Assembly (NCBI GenBank): GCA_964615765.1 | Contig: CAZTQN010000030.1 | Location: forward strand, 1 to 50,527 | From: CAZTQN01 sp964615765 | GTDB taxonomy: Bacteria; Planctomycetota; Phycisphaerae; Phycisphaerales; UBA1924 | Direction of reading: 5' to 3' | DNA length: 50,527 nucleotides | In this document: positions 40,082-48,295 of the stretch, one piece after another | Numbering within the stretch: position 1 is the first letter of the stretch | Layout: every line of letters starts with the position of its first letter | Position numbers and translations under genes: made by a program | Notes under the pieces: model-generated | Seen by the model: the letters and a program-made list of their open reading frames with translations, nothing else | Databases searched by the model: none | Told to the model about the DNA's origin: nothing

Positions 40082-41328
40082 CCACGACCACGCCCAACCT
40101 GCCGATCGTGCTCGATCCGCTCCCGCCGATCTCGCCGGACTCGCTGACCCAGCCGGGCAAGGACGCCCGGCACCTGCGGCATCTGGCTTCCATGGCCGAG
40201 TCGGTCACGCTCTCGGTCAAGGGCCGCCCGCTCGAGCCCGCGACCGGCGCGCCGGAGCGGCACGACCTGCCCGAGCAGTTTCGCGTGCGCCAGCCCTCGG
40301 CGATGGAGCACCGCTTCACGTCCACGGGCATCAAGTTCTGGAAGCACAAGGACTCGATGGAGTCGTACCGCGCGGGCACGGGGCGCTCGATCATCTCGAC
40401 GCACGTCGCGCCCGAGGGGCGGTGCAACCTCAAGTGCTCGTACTGCTCCGTCAGCGAGCGCACACTGCACTCGACCATCGAGCTGCCGCGGATCATCGAT
40501 TACCTCAGCAAGCTCAAGTCGCGCGGGCTCAAGGCGGTGATCTTGACCGGAGGCGGCGAGCCGACGCTGTACAAGGACTTTAACCCGCTGGGCGAGTGGA
40601 TCCTCGACAACGGGCTGGAACTGGCGCTGATCACCAACGGCACGCAGTTCGGGCGCGTCAGCGACCGCATCCTCGCGGGGCTCACGTGGGTCCGCGTGTC
40701 GATGAACGTGTTCAAGGACTGGGAGCGCAAGATCGAGGTCCCTCGGCACCGCTTCGGCGCCGCGACCACCGTCGGCATGTCCGTCTGCTACAGCGGCGAG
40801 AACAAGAACCCGGAGTTCCTGCGGGCCGTCGCCCGGCACGCGGAGAAGCACGACGTGTCGTACGTCCGCGTGCTGCCGGACTGCATGCTCCCGCAGGACA
40901 AACTCGTGCGCGAGCACGAAGAGCTCGACGCGCTGTTCGCCTCCTTCGAGGGCGGGCGCCGCTTCTTCCATCAGTTCAAGGTGCACGGCGCGCCGTGCCA
41001 ATCCAAGTGCCACCAGTCGTTCTTCCGGCCCTATCTCTCCGAGGCGATGGACCCCGTCACGGGTCGCCCGGGGCTGGTCTTCCCGTGCGACTCGGTCGTG
41101 CTCAACGACCAGGCCCAGCGCTTCCGCCCGCGGTACGCGCTGTGCACGCCCGAGGAGATCCTCGACTACCTCGACGGGCGCATCCCGCAGCCCTTCGACG
41201 CGACGGCCCACTGCACAGGCTGCGTGTTCACGCGCAACGTCGACATGCTCGACCGCTTCGTGCGCGGCGAGGAAAACCGCTTCGCCGAGTTCGCCCAGCA
41301 GGAGGTCAACCATGTCAACTTTGTCTGA
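40078..41328 (+). CDS. Radical SAM protein with extra C-terminal cysteines
   Basis: A 416-residue radical SAM enzyme. The [4Fe-4S] cluster motif is C-x3-C-x2-C: Cys116, Cys120 and Cys123 in GRCNLKCSYCSV, followed by TGGGEPTL and ALITNG. The C-terminal part has further cysteines (PCQSKCHQS, FPCDS, ALCTPEE, HCTGCVF), as in SPASM/twitch-type auxiliary cluster domains. Such enzymes modify peptides or sugars. Located between a glycosyltransferase and a methyltransferase with overlaps at both ends, it probably acts on the glycan or the protein being glycosylated. Confidence 0.82.
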   Translation: MTTTTPNLPIVLDPLPPISPDSLTQPGKDARHLRHLASMAESVTLSVKGRPLEPATGAPERHDLPEQFRVRQPSAMEHRFTSTGIKFWKHKDSMESYRAGTGRSIISTHVAPEGRCNLKCSYCSVSERTLHSTIELPRIIDYLSKLKSRGLKAVILTGGGEPTLYKDFNPLGEWILDNGLELALITNGTQFGRVSDRILAGLTWVRVSMNVFKDWERKIEVPRHRFGAATTVGMSVCYSGENKNPEFLRAVARHAEKHDVSYVRVLPDCMLPQDKLVREHEELDALFASFEGGRRFFHQFKVHGAPCQSKCHQSFFRPYLSEAMDPVTGRPGLVFPCDSVVLNDQAQRFRPRYALCTPEEILDYLDGRIPQPFDATAHCTGCVFTRNVDMLDRFVRGEENRFAEFAQQEVNHVNFV

Positions 41329-41968
41329 CCTGGCCGTTCAGTACGACGAGTCGTACTACGAGCGCGGCGTCGAGACCGGCAAGTCCTGCTACTCGACCTA
41401 CCGCTGGCTCCCCGAGCTCACCATCCCCATGGCGATGGTGCTCATCGACACCCTGGGCATCCGCCCGCGCCAGAGCGTGCTCGACTTCGGCTGCGCCAAG
41501 GGCTTCGTCGTCAAGGCGCTCCGCATGCTGCGCCGCAGCGCCGTCGGGATCGACATCTCCGAGTACGCCATCGCGCAGGCCGACCAGGACACCGCGCCGC
41601 ACGTGCATCTCGTGGAGGATCTCGAGGCGTGGTCGCTGACGCACCGGTTCGATCACGCCGTCGCGAAGGACGTGCTGGAGCACGTGCCGTACGACGCGAT
41701 CGACCCGACGCTGCGGGCCCTGGCGCGCATGAGCGATTCGCTGCTGGTGGTCGTGCCGCTGGGTTCGGGCGGGCGGTACGTGATCGAGTCATACGAGCGC
41801 GACGTGACGCACGTCATCCGCGAGGACGCGCACTGGTGGCTGGACCGTCTCGAGGCCTGCTACCACGACGTCTCGTGGCATTACCACATCGACGGGCTTA
41901 AGGATAACTGGTACCGCGTGCACCCCAAGGGCAACGCGGTCTTCATCGCGCGCAACGCCCGGGCCTGA
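41312..41968 (+). CDS. Class I SAM-dependent methyltransferase
   Basis: A 218-residue protein with the SAM motif VLDFGCAKGFVVKAL and the acidic GIDISEYAI of strand 2, then DHAVAKDVLEHVPY. It starts 17 bases before the end of the radical SAM gene and has GGAGG upstream, so the two are coupled. Likely methylates a sugar or the same substrate as the radical SAM enzyme; there is no targeting signal. Converges with the following gene after 7 bases. Confidence 0.85.
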   Translation: MSTLSDLAVQYDESYYERGVETGKSCYSTYRWLPELTIPMAMVLIDTLGIRPRQSVLDFGCAKGFVVKALRMLRRSAVGIDISEYAIAQADQDTAPHVHLVEDLEAWSLTHRFDHAVAKDVLEHVPYDAIDPTLRALARMSDSLLVVVPLGSGGRYVIESYERDVTHVIREDAHWWLDRLEACYHDVSWHYHIDGLKDNWYRVHPKGNAVFIARNARA

Positions 41969-41975
41969 GCACGCA

Positions 41976-42608
41976 TTACCCGCCCGCGAGGGCCGTCAGC
42001 GCCCGCGCGCTGTCCATCAGCAGCCACGCCGACAGCACGTCCGGCTTCCCCTGCGCGACGGAGCAGTTGTGCAGCAGCGTCTGCGCATACAGGTCGGCGT
42101 CGGCGCTGCCCATGGCCGACAGCACGGCGAACACGTGCACGGCCCACGCGCGGTTGGTGGCGTTGTCGGGCTGCATGGTCTCGACATGCCACGCGCCCGC
42201 CGCGAGCGCACGCCGGTGCAGGTCGTCACGCCCGAAGCGGACGGCCGCGTGCCAGAGCGCGTGCAGCGCGCTGAGTTCGCTCTCGGTCCACACTTCAATC
42301 ACCGTGCCCGGGCGGTGCGTGAGCAGCGGGGCGGTGGCGCCCGGCGCCAGGCACGCGTCGTCGAACCGCTCGGCGTGCAAGTTCCACCACAGCCGCACGT
42401 CCGTCGCGGCGTCCGCCGGCATCGGTCCGGGCCGGGCGCTCCAGATAAAGGCCAGCAGCGGGCGATCGACCGCGCGCCGGTTGCCGGCCTCGTCGCGAAA
42501 ATCGGTCAACGCGGCGGAGTGGGCTCGCAACTCCCCAAGGTCGGGGTCGCCCAGCGTCGCCCGGGCCGCCCGGGCGCACCGGTCGGCCCATCCACGAAGA
42601 ACGTCCAT
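41976..42608 (-). CDS. Hypothetical protein
   Basis: A 210-residue protein rich in Ala, His and Trp (LRGWADRCARAARATLG, LLAFIWSARPGPMP, HALWHAAVRFGRDDLHRRALAAGAWHVE). Helical, no signal or membrane segment; it may be a TPR-like or all-alpha fold. I do not recognise a family. The ATG at 42608 was chosen; a GTG at 42632 gives eight more residues. Converges on the methyltransferase gene. Confidence 0.6.
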   Translation of the reverse strand: MDVLRGWADRCARAARATLGDPDLGELRAHSAALTDFRDEAGNRRAVDRPLLAFIWSARPGPMPADAATDVRLWWNLHAERFDDACLAPGATAPLLTHRPGTVIEVWTESELSALHALWHAAVRFGRDDLHRRALAAGAWHVETMQPDNATNRAWAVHVFAVLSAMGSADADLYAQTLLHNCSVAQGKPDVLSAWLLMDSARALTALAGG

Positions 42609-42692
42609 GCTCAGTTCACCCGCCTGGTACACGCCCGGACGCTAGGCGGGGCGGCGATCGGTGCGGCGTGCAGACTCGCACGCGCAGGTTCC

Positions 42693-42720
42693 TTGCGGCG
42701 GGCTGGACGCGGGTTACACT
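42693..42720 (+). promoter_or_regulatory. Promoter giving a leaderless zinc-ribbon mRNA
   Basis: TTGCGG (42693-42698), 16-base spacer, TACACT (42715-42720), then 7 bases to the GTG at 42728. Good spacing; it supports this start codon. Confidence 0.5.
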
Positions 42721-42727
42721 GATTTTC

Positions 42728-43120
42728 GTGCCCGACGCGCGCGTCGAGTCTGTTCCCTGGATGCACACCCGGGTGTGCCCGCGCTGTGGGTACGCCGGGT
42801 CCGAGATCGACCATCGCGACGCGACGGTGCTGACCGCCGTGTATGTCTGCCCGCGCTGCTGCGAGGATCTCTACGCCCGCCCGGCGATGAGTTACGCCGA
42901 ACGCGAGGGGTTGCCGGAGGTGGTGCTGCGCGGCGACTTGACCCCAGCGTCGCCCCGCGCGGCCCGGGCCCGCCGGGCTCCGTGGTGGCGACGCGTGCTG
43001 GTCGGCACGCTGCGCCTGCTCGGTGTGCGGGCGATGGTCCGCGGTGTTCACCGGGCGATCGGTGCGGTGCGCGGCTCGAGATCGACGCGTCCGCCGACGC
43101 CGTCGGGCCGGAAGACCTGA
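42728..43120 (+). CDS. Small zinc-ribbon protein
   Basis: A 130-residue protein with paired cysteine knuckles: VCPRCGYAGSEI and VCPRCCEDLYARP, separated by about 25 residues, followed by an Arg-rich tail with a hydrophobic stretch (RVLVGTLRLLGVRAMV). A rubredoxin/zinc-ribbon fold is likely. The GTG start is chosen because TACACT lies 7 bases upstream; longer in-frame starts have no support. The 3' end overlaps the convergent glycosyltransferase gene by 73 bases. Function unknown. Confidence 0.6.
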   Translation: MPDARVESVPWMHTRVCPRCGYAGSEIDHRDATVLTAVYVCPRCCEDLYARPAMSYAEREGLPEVVLRGDLTPASPRAARARRAPWWRRVLVGTLRLLGVRAMVRGVHRAIGAVRGSRSTRPPTPSGRKT

Positions 43121-43983
43121 ACCGTCGGCGCACCCTGCGGCGCCGGGTGATCGATCCCGAGTACCGCGCGGTTCGGCGTGCGCTGATTGAAGCGTTGCAC
43201 GCCGGGCGCGTCGTGCCAGTTGCCCGGGGCACGGGCCGGGTGGTGCTGATGGAATACGACGGCTTGTCGCACGGCGACCACGCTGGGCCAGCCGCTGCGA
43301 TGCAGGCGCCGGGCCAGATCGTCGTCCTCCTGCCCGTAGCCCTCGTAGGCCTCGTCACAGCCGTTGACTTCGAGGTACGCGCGCATCGGCACGCTGAAGT
43401 GTCCGCCGATCAGGCGCGGCTTGTGCGGTTTGCCCAGCCCGAGCCGCCGCCACATCGCCTGCCGCTGGTACCGCCGGTGCCGCTGCTCGAGTTCCTCAGC
43501 CTGCGCGGGGGTGATGTCGACGCCCGGCTGCCCGGCGTGCAGGCGGGTCTCGTCCCACGCGCTCGTCTGCTCTGGCGTGAGCATCACGCGGTACGTGCTG
43601 ACCAGGTGGTCCGGCCCGCCGAGCCGCTCGTGGACCGCGAGCAGATCGCTCCGCGGCACGGTGTCGCCGTCGATGAAGACCAGCCGGTCGGTCCGTGCGT
43701 CGACCGCGAACGCGCCGGCCGCTCCAAGTTCGACGAGCGCTCGGACCGCGTTGTTGCGGGCCTGGCCGCAGCGGGCCCGCCCCGTGTGCGGGCGCTGCAC
43801 GAGCGCGATGGTGAGCCCGAGCGTGCGGGCCGCTTCGTCGATGACGGCTTCGATCGCCGCGCTGACAACGTCGCAGGAAACCACCACCGCGTCGGCCCGG
43901 CGCGTCTGGCACGCGGCCCCGACCAGCGCGCGACGCAGGTGCAGGTCCGTGTGCGTGACGAAGATCAGGTGCACGCCCGCCAC
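43048..43983 (-). CDS. Family 2/galactosyltransferase-type glycosyltransferase
   Basis: A 311-residue GT-A enzyme. VFIDGDTVPRSDLL is the DxD metal site, GGHFSVPMRAYLEVNGCDEAYEGYGQEDDDLARRL is the acceptor/galactose-type motif with the acidic EDDD. GTG start with GGGAG 5 bases upstream. It lies 26 bases after the large GT4 gene on the same strand and forms an operon with it and the 45914 gene. The C-terminal 25 codons overlap the convergent zinc-ribbon gene. Confidence 0.75.
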   Translation of the reverse strand: MAGVHLIFVTHTDLHLRRALVGAACQTRRADAVVVSCDVVSAAIEAVIDEAARTLGLTIALVQRPHTGRARCGQARNNAVRALVELGAAGAFAVDARTDRLVFIDGDTVPRSDLLAVHERLGGPDHLVSTYRVMLTPEQTSAWDETRLHAGQPGVDITPAQAEELEQRHRRYQRQAMWRRLGLGKPHKPRLIGGHFSVPMRAYLEVNGCDEAYEGYGQEDDDLARRLHRSGWPSVVAVRQAVVFHQHHPARAPGNWHDAPGVQRFNQRTPNRAVLGIDHPAPQGAPTVQVFRPDGVGGRVDLEPRTAPIAR

Positions 43984-44009
43984 ACGCGCTCTCCCAAAGA
44001 GTTCAGCAG

Positions 44010-45917
44010 CTACCGCGCCCCGACCGTGCCCGCAGCGGTCGCCCCGCCCGAAGCCCGGACGACCACGCGCGCCGTGTCTGCGGCTTCGCCCCGCGGCGAA
44101 GCCCCGCCCCGAGCGCGATCGAGCACTTCCGCGTAGATCGATTCGACTTCGAGCACGTGCTCTGGGTATGAGCGGAGCGCCGGCGTGATCGCGTGAATCT
44201 CGGCGGGGCTGGGGATGATGACCTCGCCGCGAATGCAGCGCTCCATCTGCCGCGCCAGCGCCGGCGCGTCACCCCCGGCGAACATCAGCCCGTTGCCGAC
44301 GCCGCCCGGCGCCGTGTCGGGGTCGACGATCCACTCCGGCGGCCCGCCCAGCCGCGGCGTGATCACGAACTTGCCCGCGTGCAGATTCTCCAGCAGCACC
44401 AGCGGCGAGTTTTCCAGCCAGATGTGGCTGAGGATGCCGACGTCGTACTCGCCGCCCGCCGCCATGAGTTGCCACAGGTCGTACCCGCCCCACACGCTGA
44501 CTTCCGGGATGTGGGCCAGGCGCCGGCGCAGGTCGTAGTCGTTGCCCTGAGCGCGGATGATGATCTGGGCCCGGGCCCGCACGCCGGGGTCCAGCAACTC
44601 GACGGCCTTCGCCAGCACCTCGACGCCCTTGTTCGGGCGCGTGGTGCCGAAGAACGCCAGGCGCAGCGGGCGGGTCGCCGCGTTCGCGTCCCACGGACGC
44701 TGGCGGTAGAACGGGCGGGCCATGGCGCGCCGGTGGATCTCGTCGAAGTGCGGCTGCCCGAGCAGCACGCAGCGCGTGCGGTCTTCATCGACGCCCATCG
44801 ACACGCACACGCGTCGCACGTAATCGCTGGGCGGGGTGATCAGGCTGGCGGCGTTGAGGGCCGCGACGCCCGCGCGCCGGCGCTCGCCGTAGCTGTTCAG
44901 CACCCGCAGGTGCACCTTGGTGCCCGTGCTGCCCGTGCCGACGCCGCCCGCGAGCACGCGTTCGTTGAGATCGATCGGCGCGATCGGTGCGGCGGTATCG
45001 GCGTGGTGCGCACTGCCGTGGGCCGCACCCGCGTGAGCCGCGCCGTTCCGCGTGCCGGCGCTCGGCGGGCGGGTGTGGGAGTGCGCGGTGTGGCCCGCGT
45101 TCACTGCGTGATATCCGGCCCACGCCGCGTACTCGTCGCGTCGATCCGGGTTCAGCACCGGCGGCTTCCAGCGCCGGTGCACGCGCCCGCGTGCGAGCGA
45201 GCGCAGCAAGTGCGGCGTGCCGTACACCGCCTTGCGGATCACGTCCGCCGGGTACGTCCCGAGCCACGACTCCAGGCTCTGCCCGAACGCGCGCAGGCGG
45301 CGCAGCGACGCCGGGTTCTTGCCGGGCAGGCAGCCCACGCACCGCTGACCGCCGTCGTAATCCAGGCACACCTCGCGCTCGCGGTGCAGCAGGTCGACCT
45401 GTGGGCAGACATACCAGTAGTTGTGCGGCGTGACGACCACGGGCACGCCCGAGGCCTCGATCGCGCCGATGAGATCAAGCCCGTACCCCTCCAGCGAGTG
45501 CACGTGCACGACCTGCGCCCGCGTGTGCGCAAGCCAGCGCAGCACCGCCGCGGTTGTCAGCGGGCTCTCGATCTCTTCCGGCATGTTGCGGAAGTTCATC
45601 GCCGCCGGCGAGAGGTTCGGCGCGTTGAGCAGGTCCCAGCAGCGCACGCCGCCCCAGGTTTCGTGCTCCGCGATGCGCGGCGTCTTCGGGTCGCGCAGGC
45701 CCAGCCACCGGGCCCGGTAGTTCATCCCGCTGGCGAGATAAACCACCTCGTGCCCGCGCGCGGCTAGACCTCGCGCCAGTTCGCTCGCGTTGAGGTTGTA
45801 GCCCGAGCCCTCGCGGGCCTGGGCCGAGAGCCGGGCCCAGCCGAGGATCGCGACGCGCAGCGGGCGCTCCGCACGCGGCACGCCCGCCGCGCTGCTCGTG
45901 CTCGCCGCGATGGTCAT
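44010..45917 (-). CDS. GT4-type glycosyltransferase
   Basis: A 635-residue GT-B protein. N-terminal lobe: LRVAILGW...GSGYNLNASELARGLAARGHEVVYLASG, the pattern of GT4 enzymes, and VHVHSLEGYGLDLI, VVVTPHNYWYVCPQVDLLH. A charged insertion (about residues 265-330, with GRVHRRWKPP and HTHSHTRP) separates the lobes. C-terminal lobe: LAFFGTTRPNKGVEVLAKAVELL, VWGGYDLW. Cysteines in VCLDYDGGQRCVGCLPG may bind metal. ATG overlaps the upstream stop (ATGA); GGGAGG 5 bases upstream. Confidence 0.78.
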   Translation of the reverse strand: MTIAASTSSAAGVPRAERPLRVAILGWARLSAQAREGSGYNLNASELARGLAARGHEVVYLASGMNYRARWLGLRDPKTPRIAEHETWGGVRCWDLLNAPNLSPAAMNFRNMPEEIESPLTTAAVLRWLAHTRAQVVHVHSLEGYGLDLIGAIEASGVPVVVTPHNYWYVCPQVDLLHREREVCLDYDGGQRCVGCLPGKNPASLRRLRAFGQSLESWLGTYPADVIRKAVYGTPHLLRSLARGRVHRRWKPPVLNPDRRDEYAAWAGYHAVNAGHTAHSHTRPPSAGTRNGAAHAGAAHGSAHHADTAAPIAPIDLNERVLAGGVGTGSTGTKVHLRVLNSYGERRRAGVAALNAASLITPPSDYVRRVCVSMGVDEDRTRCVLLGQPHFDEIHRRAMARPFYRQRPWDANAATRPLRLAFFGTTRPNKGVEVLAKAVELLDPGVRARAQIIIRAQGNDYDLRRRLAHIPEVSVWGGYDLWQLMAAGGEYDVGILSHIWLENSPLVLLENLHAGKFVITPRLGGPPEWIVDPDTAPGGVGNGLMFAGGDAPALARQMERCIRGEVIIPSPAEIHAITPALRSYPEHVLEVESIYAEVLDRARGGASPRGEAADTARVVVRASGGATAAGTVGAR

Positions 45918-47680
45918 CCGTACCTCCCGGTGCGGACGTACGCCGGAGCGCGCGTCGCCCACCACAGGCAGCGGACCGCGGCGGGGATCCACCGCGCGAT
46001 GAACGCCAGCCGCACGCCCCACGTGTCCCGCTCAACCTGGGCCATGCCCGGCTTGCGCGGATCGATGTGGATGTTCCACGCGGGGCCCAGCGGCGTGAGC
46101 ACGGGGAAGTCATTCACGTGCTCGAACACGACGCACGCGTCGGCGCGCCGCGTCAGCATCCAGAGCTGCTTCTTCAGCCGGCTCATGCGCCGCCCGCCGT
46201 ACTCGATCGTGCCCTCGGGCCACGGCTTGGCGACGGTGTTGCGGACGACGGGAATCCAGCGGATCTTCGGCGCCGGCACGCCGCGCGTGCACGCGTCAGT
46301 CTCGACGGCGGCGCGAAGATCGTTGAACCACGTCAGGCTCTGCTCAGCGCCGCACAAGACGGCGACCGACGCGCCGTCGCGCAGTACACCTGCCTTTCCC
46401 ATCGCCGCCGTCAGGTTCTCCGCCGGCGGGCCGTCGGAGCCCGTCTTGCCCCAGCGCCCGATGACAACATCGACCGCGGTCTGCAGGATGATGTCGGCGT
46501 GGAACGGGCGGCGGTGCAGCGCCGCACGCAGCGCGTCTTTCAACAGCCACCGCATCGACTTCCGCAGCACGCGCCCGCGGCGCTCCGCCGAGATCGCCTT
46601 CTGCCCCATCCAGATGCGGTTGCGGTTGGCGTAGTAGATCCGCGCGGGCGTGAGCTTGAGGCTCCACGGCGTGTGGAACACGCGCGCGTCGGCGCACAGC
46701 ACCACGCGCCAGCCCGCCGCCTTGAACCTAAGCGACCAGTCCGCGTCGTCGCAGTAGATGAAGTAGCGGTAGTCCCAGAAGCCCACGGGCGCGCGCCCGC
46801 GATCGCTGGGCCCGCCAACGACGGCGTCCCACCGCGCCAGCGCCGAGCACGCGGAGGCGACGTCGACGTCGATCGCGCCGGTGTAGCGCTCCGCGCCGCC
46901 CGCGCCCGCCGCCTTGGCCCGCTGCATCCACGCGCGGTACGACGCGACGTGTGCGTGGTGGGGTGGGGGGGTGGGCTGCATGAGCCCGGTGTGGTCGTTG
47001 TAGTAGATGGTGGTCTCGATCGTCGCTTCGCGCGAGACGATGTCGACCGTGCGCGAGCCGACGAGCCCGATGTCCGGGTCGCTCGCCATCGTGCTCGCGA
47101 GTCGCTCGAGCGCGTCTTCGGGCACGTCCGCGTCGTCGTCGACCAGCCACACCATCGCGGGCCGGAGCGTTCCCCCCTCTGCGCCGCCCGCCGGGCGAGC
47201 CGAGAGCACGCGGTCGACGACGGCAAAGCCCGTGTTGAACCCGCCGCACCCGCCCATGTTCGCGGTGTTGCGCACGAGCGTGAACCCGGCGACGCCCAGG
47301 CGGTTGCCGACGGACTCGCTCGGGCGGACGCGGAAGTTCGGCTCGTGCGCCTGCGGCGTGTCGTTGTCGATGACGATCTCGGGCGCGAACGTTGAGCGGA
47401 GGTGTTCGAAGGTGCCGTCGGTGCCGGCGTTGTCGACGACGACGACGTCCAGGTGCATCGAGCCGTACGTCTGCCGCGCGATGGAGCGCAGCACACGCTC
47501 GACATCGCCCTTTCGGTTCCACGTCACCAGCAGCACGGCGACGCGGCGGTCCGGTTCGTCGGCGCGCCCGGGCTTGTGCTCGATCACGACGTCGGCGCCC
47601 CGTCGGACCTCGAGCGTCGCGCCGGGCCCTGCGCCCGCCACGCCACCCGCCGAGGTCCCTGGGTGCTGGTCGTCACGCAT
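45914..47680 (-). CDS. Family 2 glycosyltransferase, galactofuranosyltransferase-like
   Basis: A 588-residue GT-A enzyme: VAVLLVTWNRKGDVERVLRSIARQTY, VVVVDNAGTDGT, then VWLVDDDADVPEDAL (metal site) and DYRYFIYCDDADWSLRFKAAGW, as in GlfT-type transferases, followed by a C-terminal domain with an insertion of unknown role. ATG at 47680 with GAAGG six bases upstream; a TTG at 47686 is in frame. First gene of the three-gene minus-strand glycosyltransferase operon. Confidence 0.78.
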   Translation of the reverse strand: MRDDQHPGTSAGGVAGAGPGATLEVRRGADVVIEHKPGRADEPDRRVAVLLVTWNRKGDVERVLRSIARQTYGSMHLDVVVVDNAGTDGTFEHLRSTFAPEIVIDNDTPQAHEPNFRVRPSESVGNRLGVAGFTLVRNTANMGGCGGFNTGFAVVDRVLSARPAGGAEGGTLRPAMVWLVDDDADVPEDALERLASTMASDPDIGLVGSRTVDIVSREATIETTIYYNDHTGLMQPTPPPHHAHVASYRAWMQRAKAAGAGGAERYTGAIDVDVASACSALARWDAVVGGPSDRGRAPVGFWDYRYFIYCDDADWSLRFKAAGWRVVLCADARVFHTPWSLKLTPARIYYANRNRIWMGQKAISAERRGRVLRKSMRWLLKDALRAALHRRPFHADIILQTAVDVVIGRWGKTGSDGPPAENLTAAMGKAGVLRDGASVAVLCGAEQSLTWFNDLRAAVETDACTRGVPAPKIRWIPVVRNTVAKPWPEGTIEYGGRRMSRLKKQLWMLTRRADACVVFEHVNDFPVLTPLGPAWNIHIDPRKPGMAQVERDTWGVRLAFIARWIPAAVRCLWWATRAPAYVRTGRYG

Positions 47681-47823
47681 CGTCAAGCCTTCGGCGTCCT
47701 GTCAGAAACGAAGATTTCGGTCCAGGCGGACCCCGGTCGGCGCCGCGACCGGGCACGCACTCGTCGAACGCGGAGGGTAGGAGTGCCCCGCACGCGGCGT
47801 GCCGGGCTGCGGGCGCCCGGGTG

Positions 47824-48144
47824 TTACACCAGCGGGCGTTCGTCGCGCGACAGCGGCGTCGTCACCGCGCCGCACTTGGGGCACGCGATGCCGTACACGC
47901 CCACCGGCTGATCACGCAGGTCTTCCCCGCACGTCAGGCATGTCGGATGATCCAGCCCCTTGGCGACCTTCGAGACGGTGACGGCGAGGGCCGCCACCAC
48001 CACGCCCACCACCGGCAGCCACGGGGCCCCGATGATGGTGATCGTCGCGACGGCGCCGGTGGTGATCGCGGCGACATACGCCAAGGCCCGCAGTCGAGCC
48101 CGCAATATCCACGCCCGCCGACGCTCGATCACGTCGCGGAGCAT
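47824..48144 (-). CDS. Small membrane protein with a zinc ribbon
   Basis: A 106-residue protein: basic N-terminus, two membrane helices (about residues 16-33 and 36-58) and a C-terminal ribbon TCLTCGEDL...IACPKCGA. GGAG four bases before the ATG at 48144 favours this start over longer in-frame ones. Likely faces the cytoplasm. Family not recognised; it resembles the zinc-ribbon proteins at 16714 and 42728 only in the ribbon. Confidence 0.65.
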   Translation of the reverse strand: MLRDVIERRRAWILRARLRALAYVAAITTGAVATITIIGAPWLPVVGVVVAALAVTVSKVAKGLDHPTCLTCGEDLRDQPVGVYGIACPKCGAVTTPLSRDERPLV

Positions 48145-48283
48145 GTTCTCCGTTCCTGCCGCTGCCGGGGGGGTGGTGTGACGCTTGGAAGTGCGCAACG
48201 CGGTGTCTCCGAAGCCGGGCGCACTGTAGCACATTTTCGGATCCGGTGCTCTCTCCGGGGCGGTTGACCGGGCCGTGGTTCTC

Positions 48284-48289
48284 TACACT
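48284..48289 (+). promoter_or_regulatory. -10-like element for a leaderless exoribonuclease mRNA
   Basis: TACACT, then 6 bases to the ATG at 48296. TTGACC upstream is only 14 bases away, too close for an ordinary -35. Confidence 0.4.
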
Positions 48290-48295
48290 CGGGCC

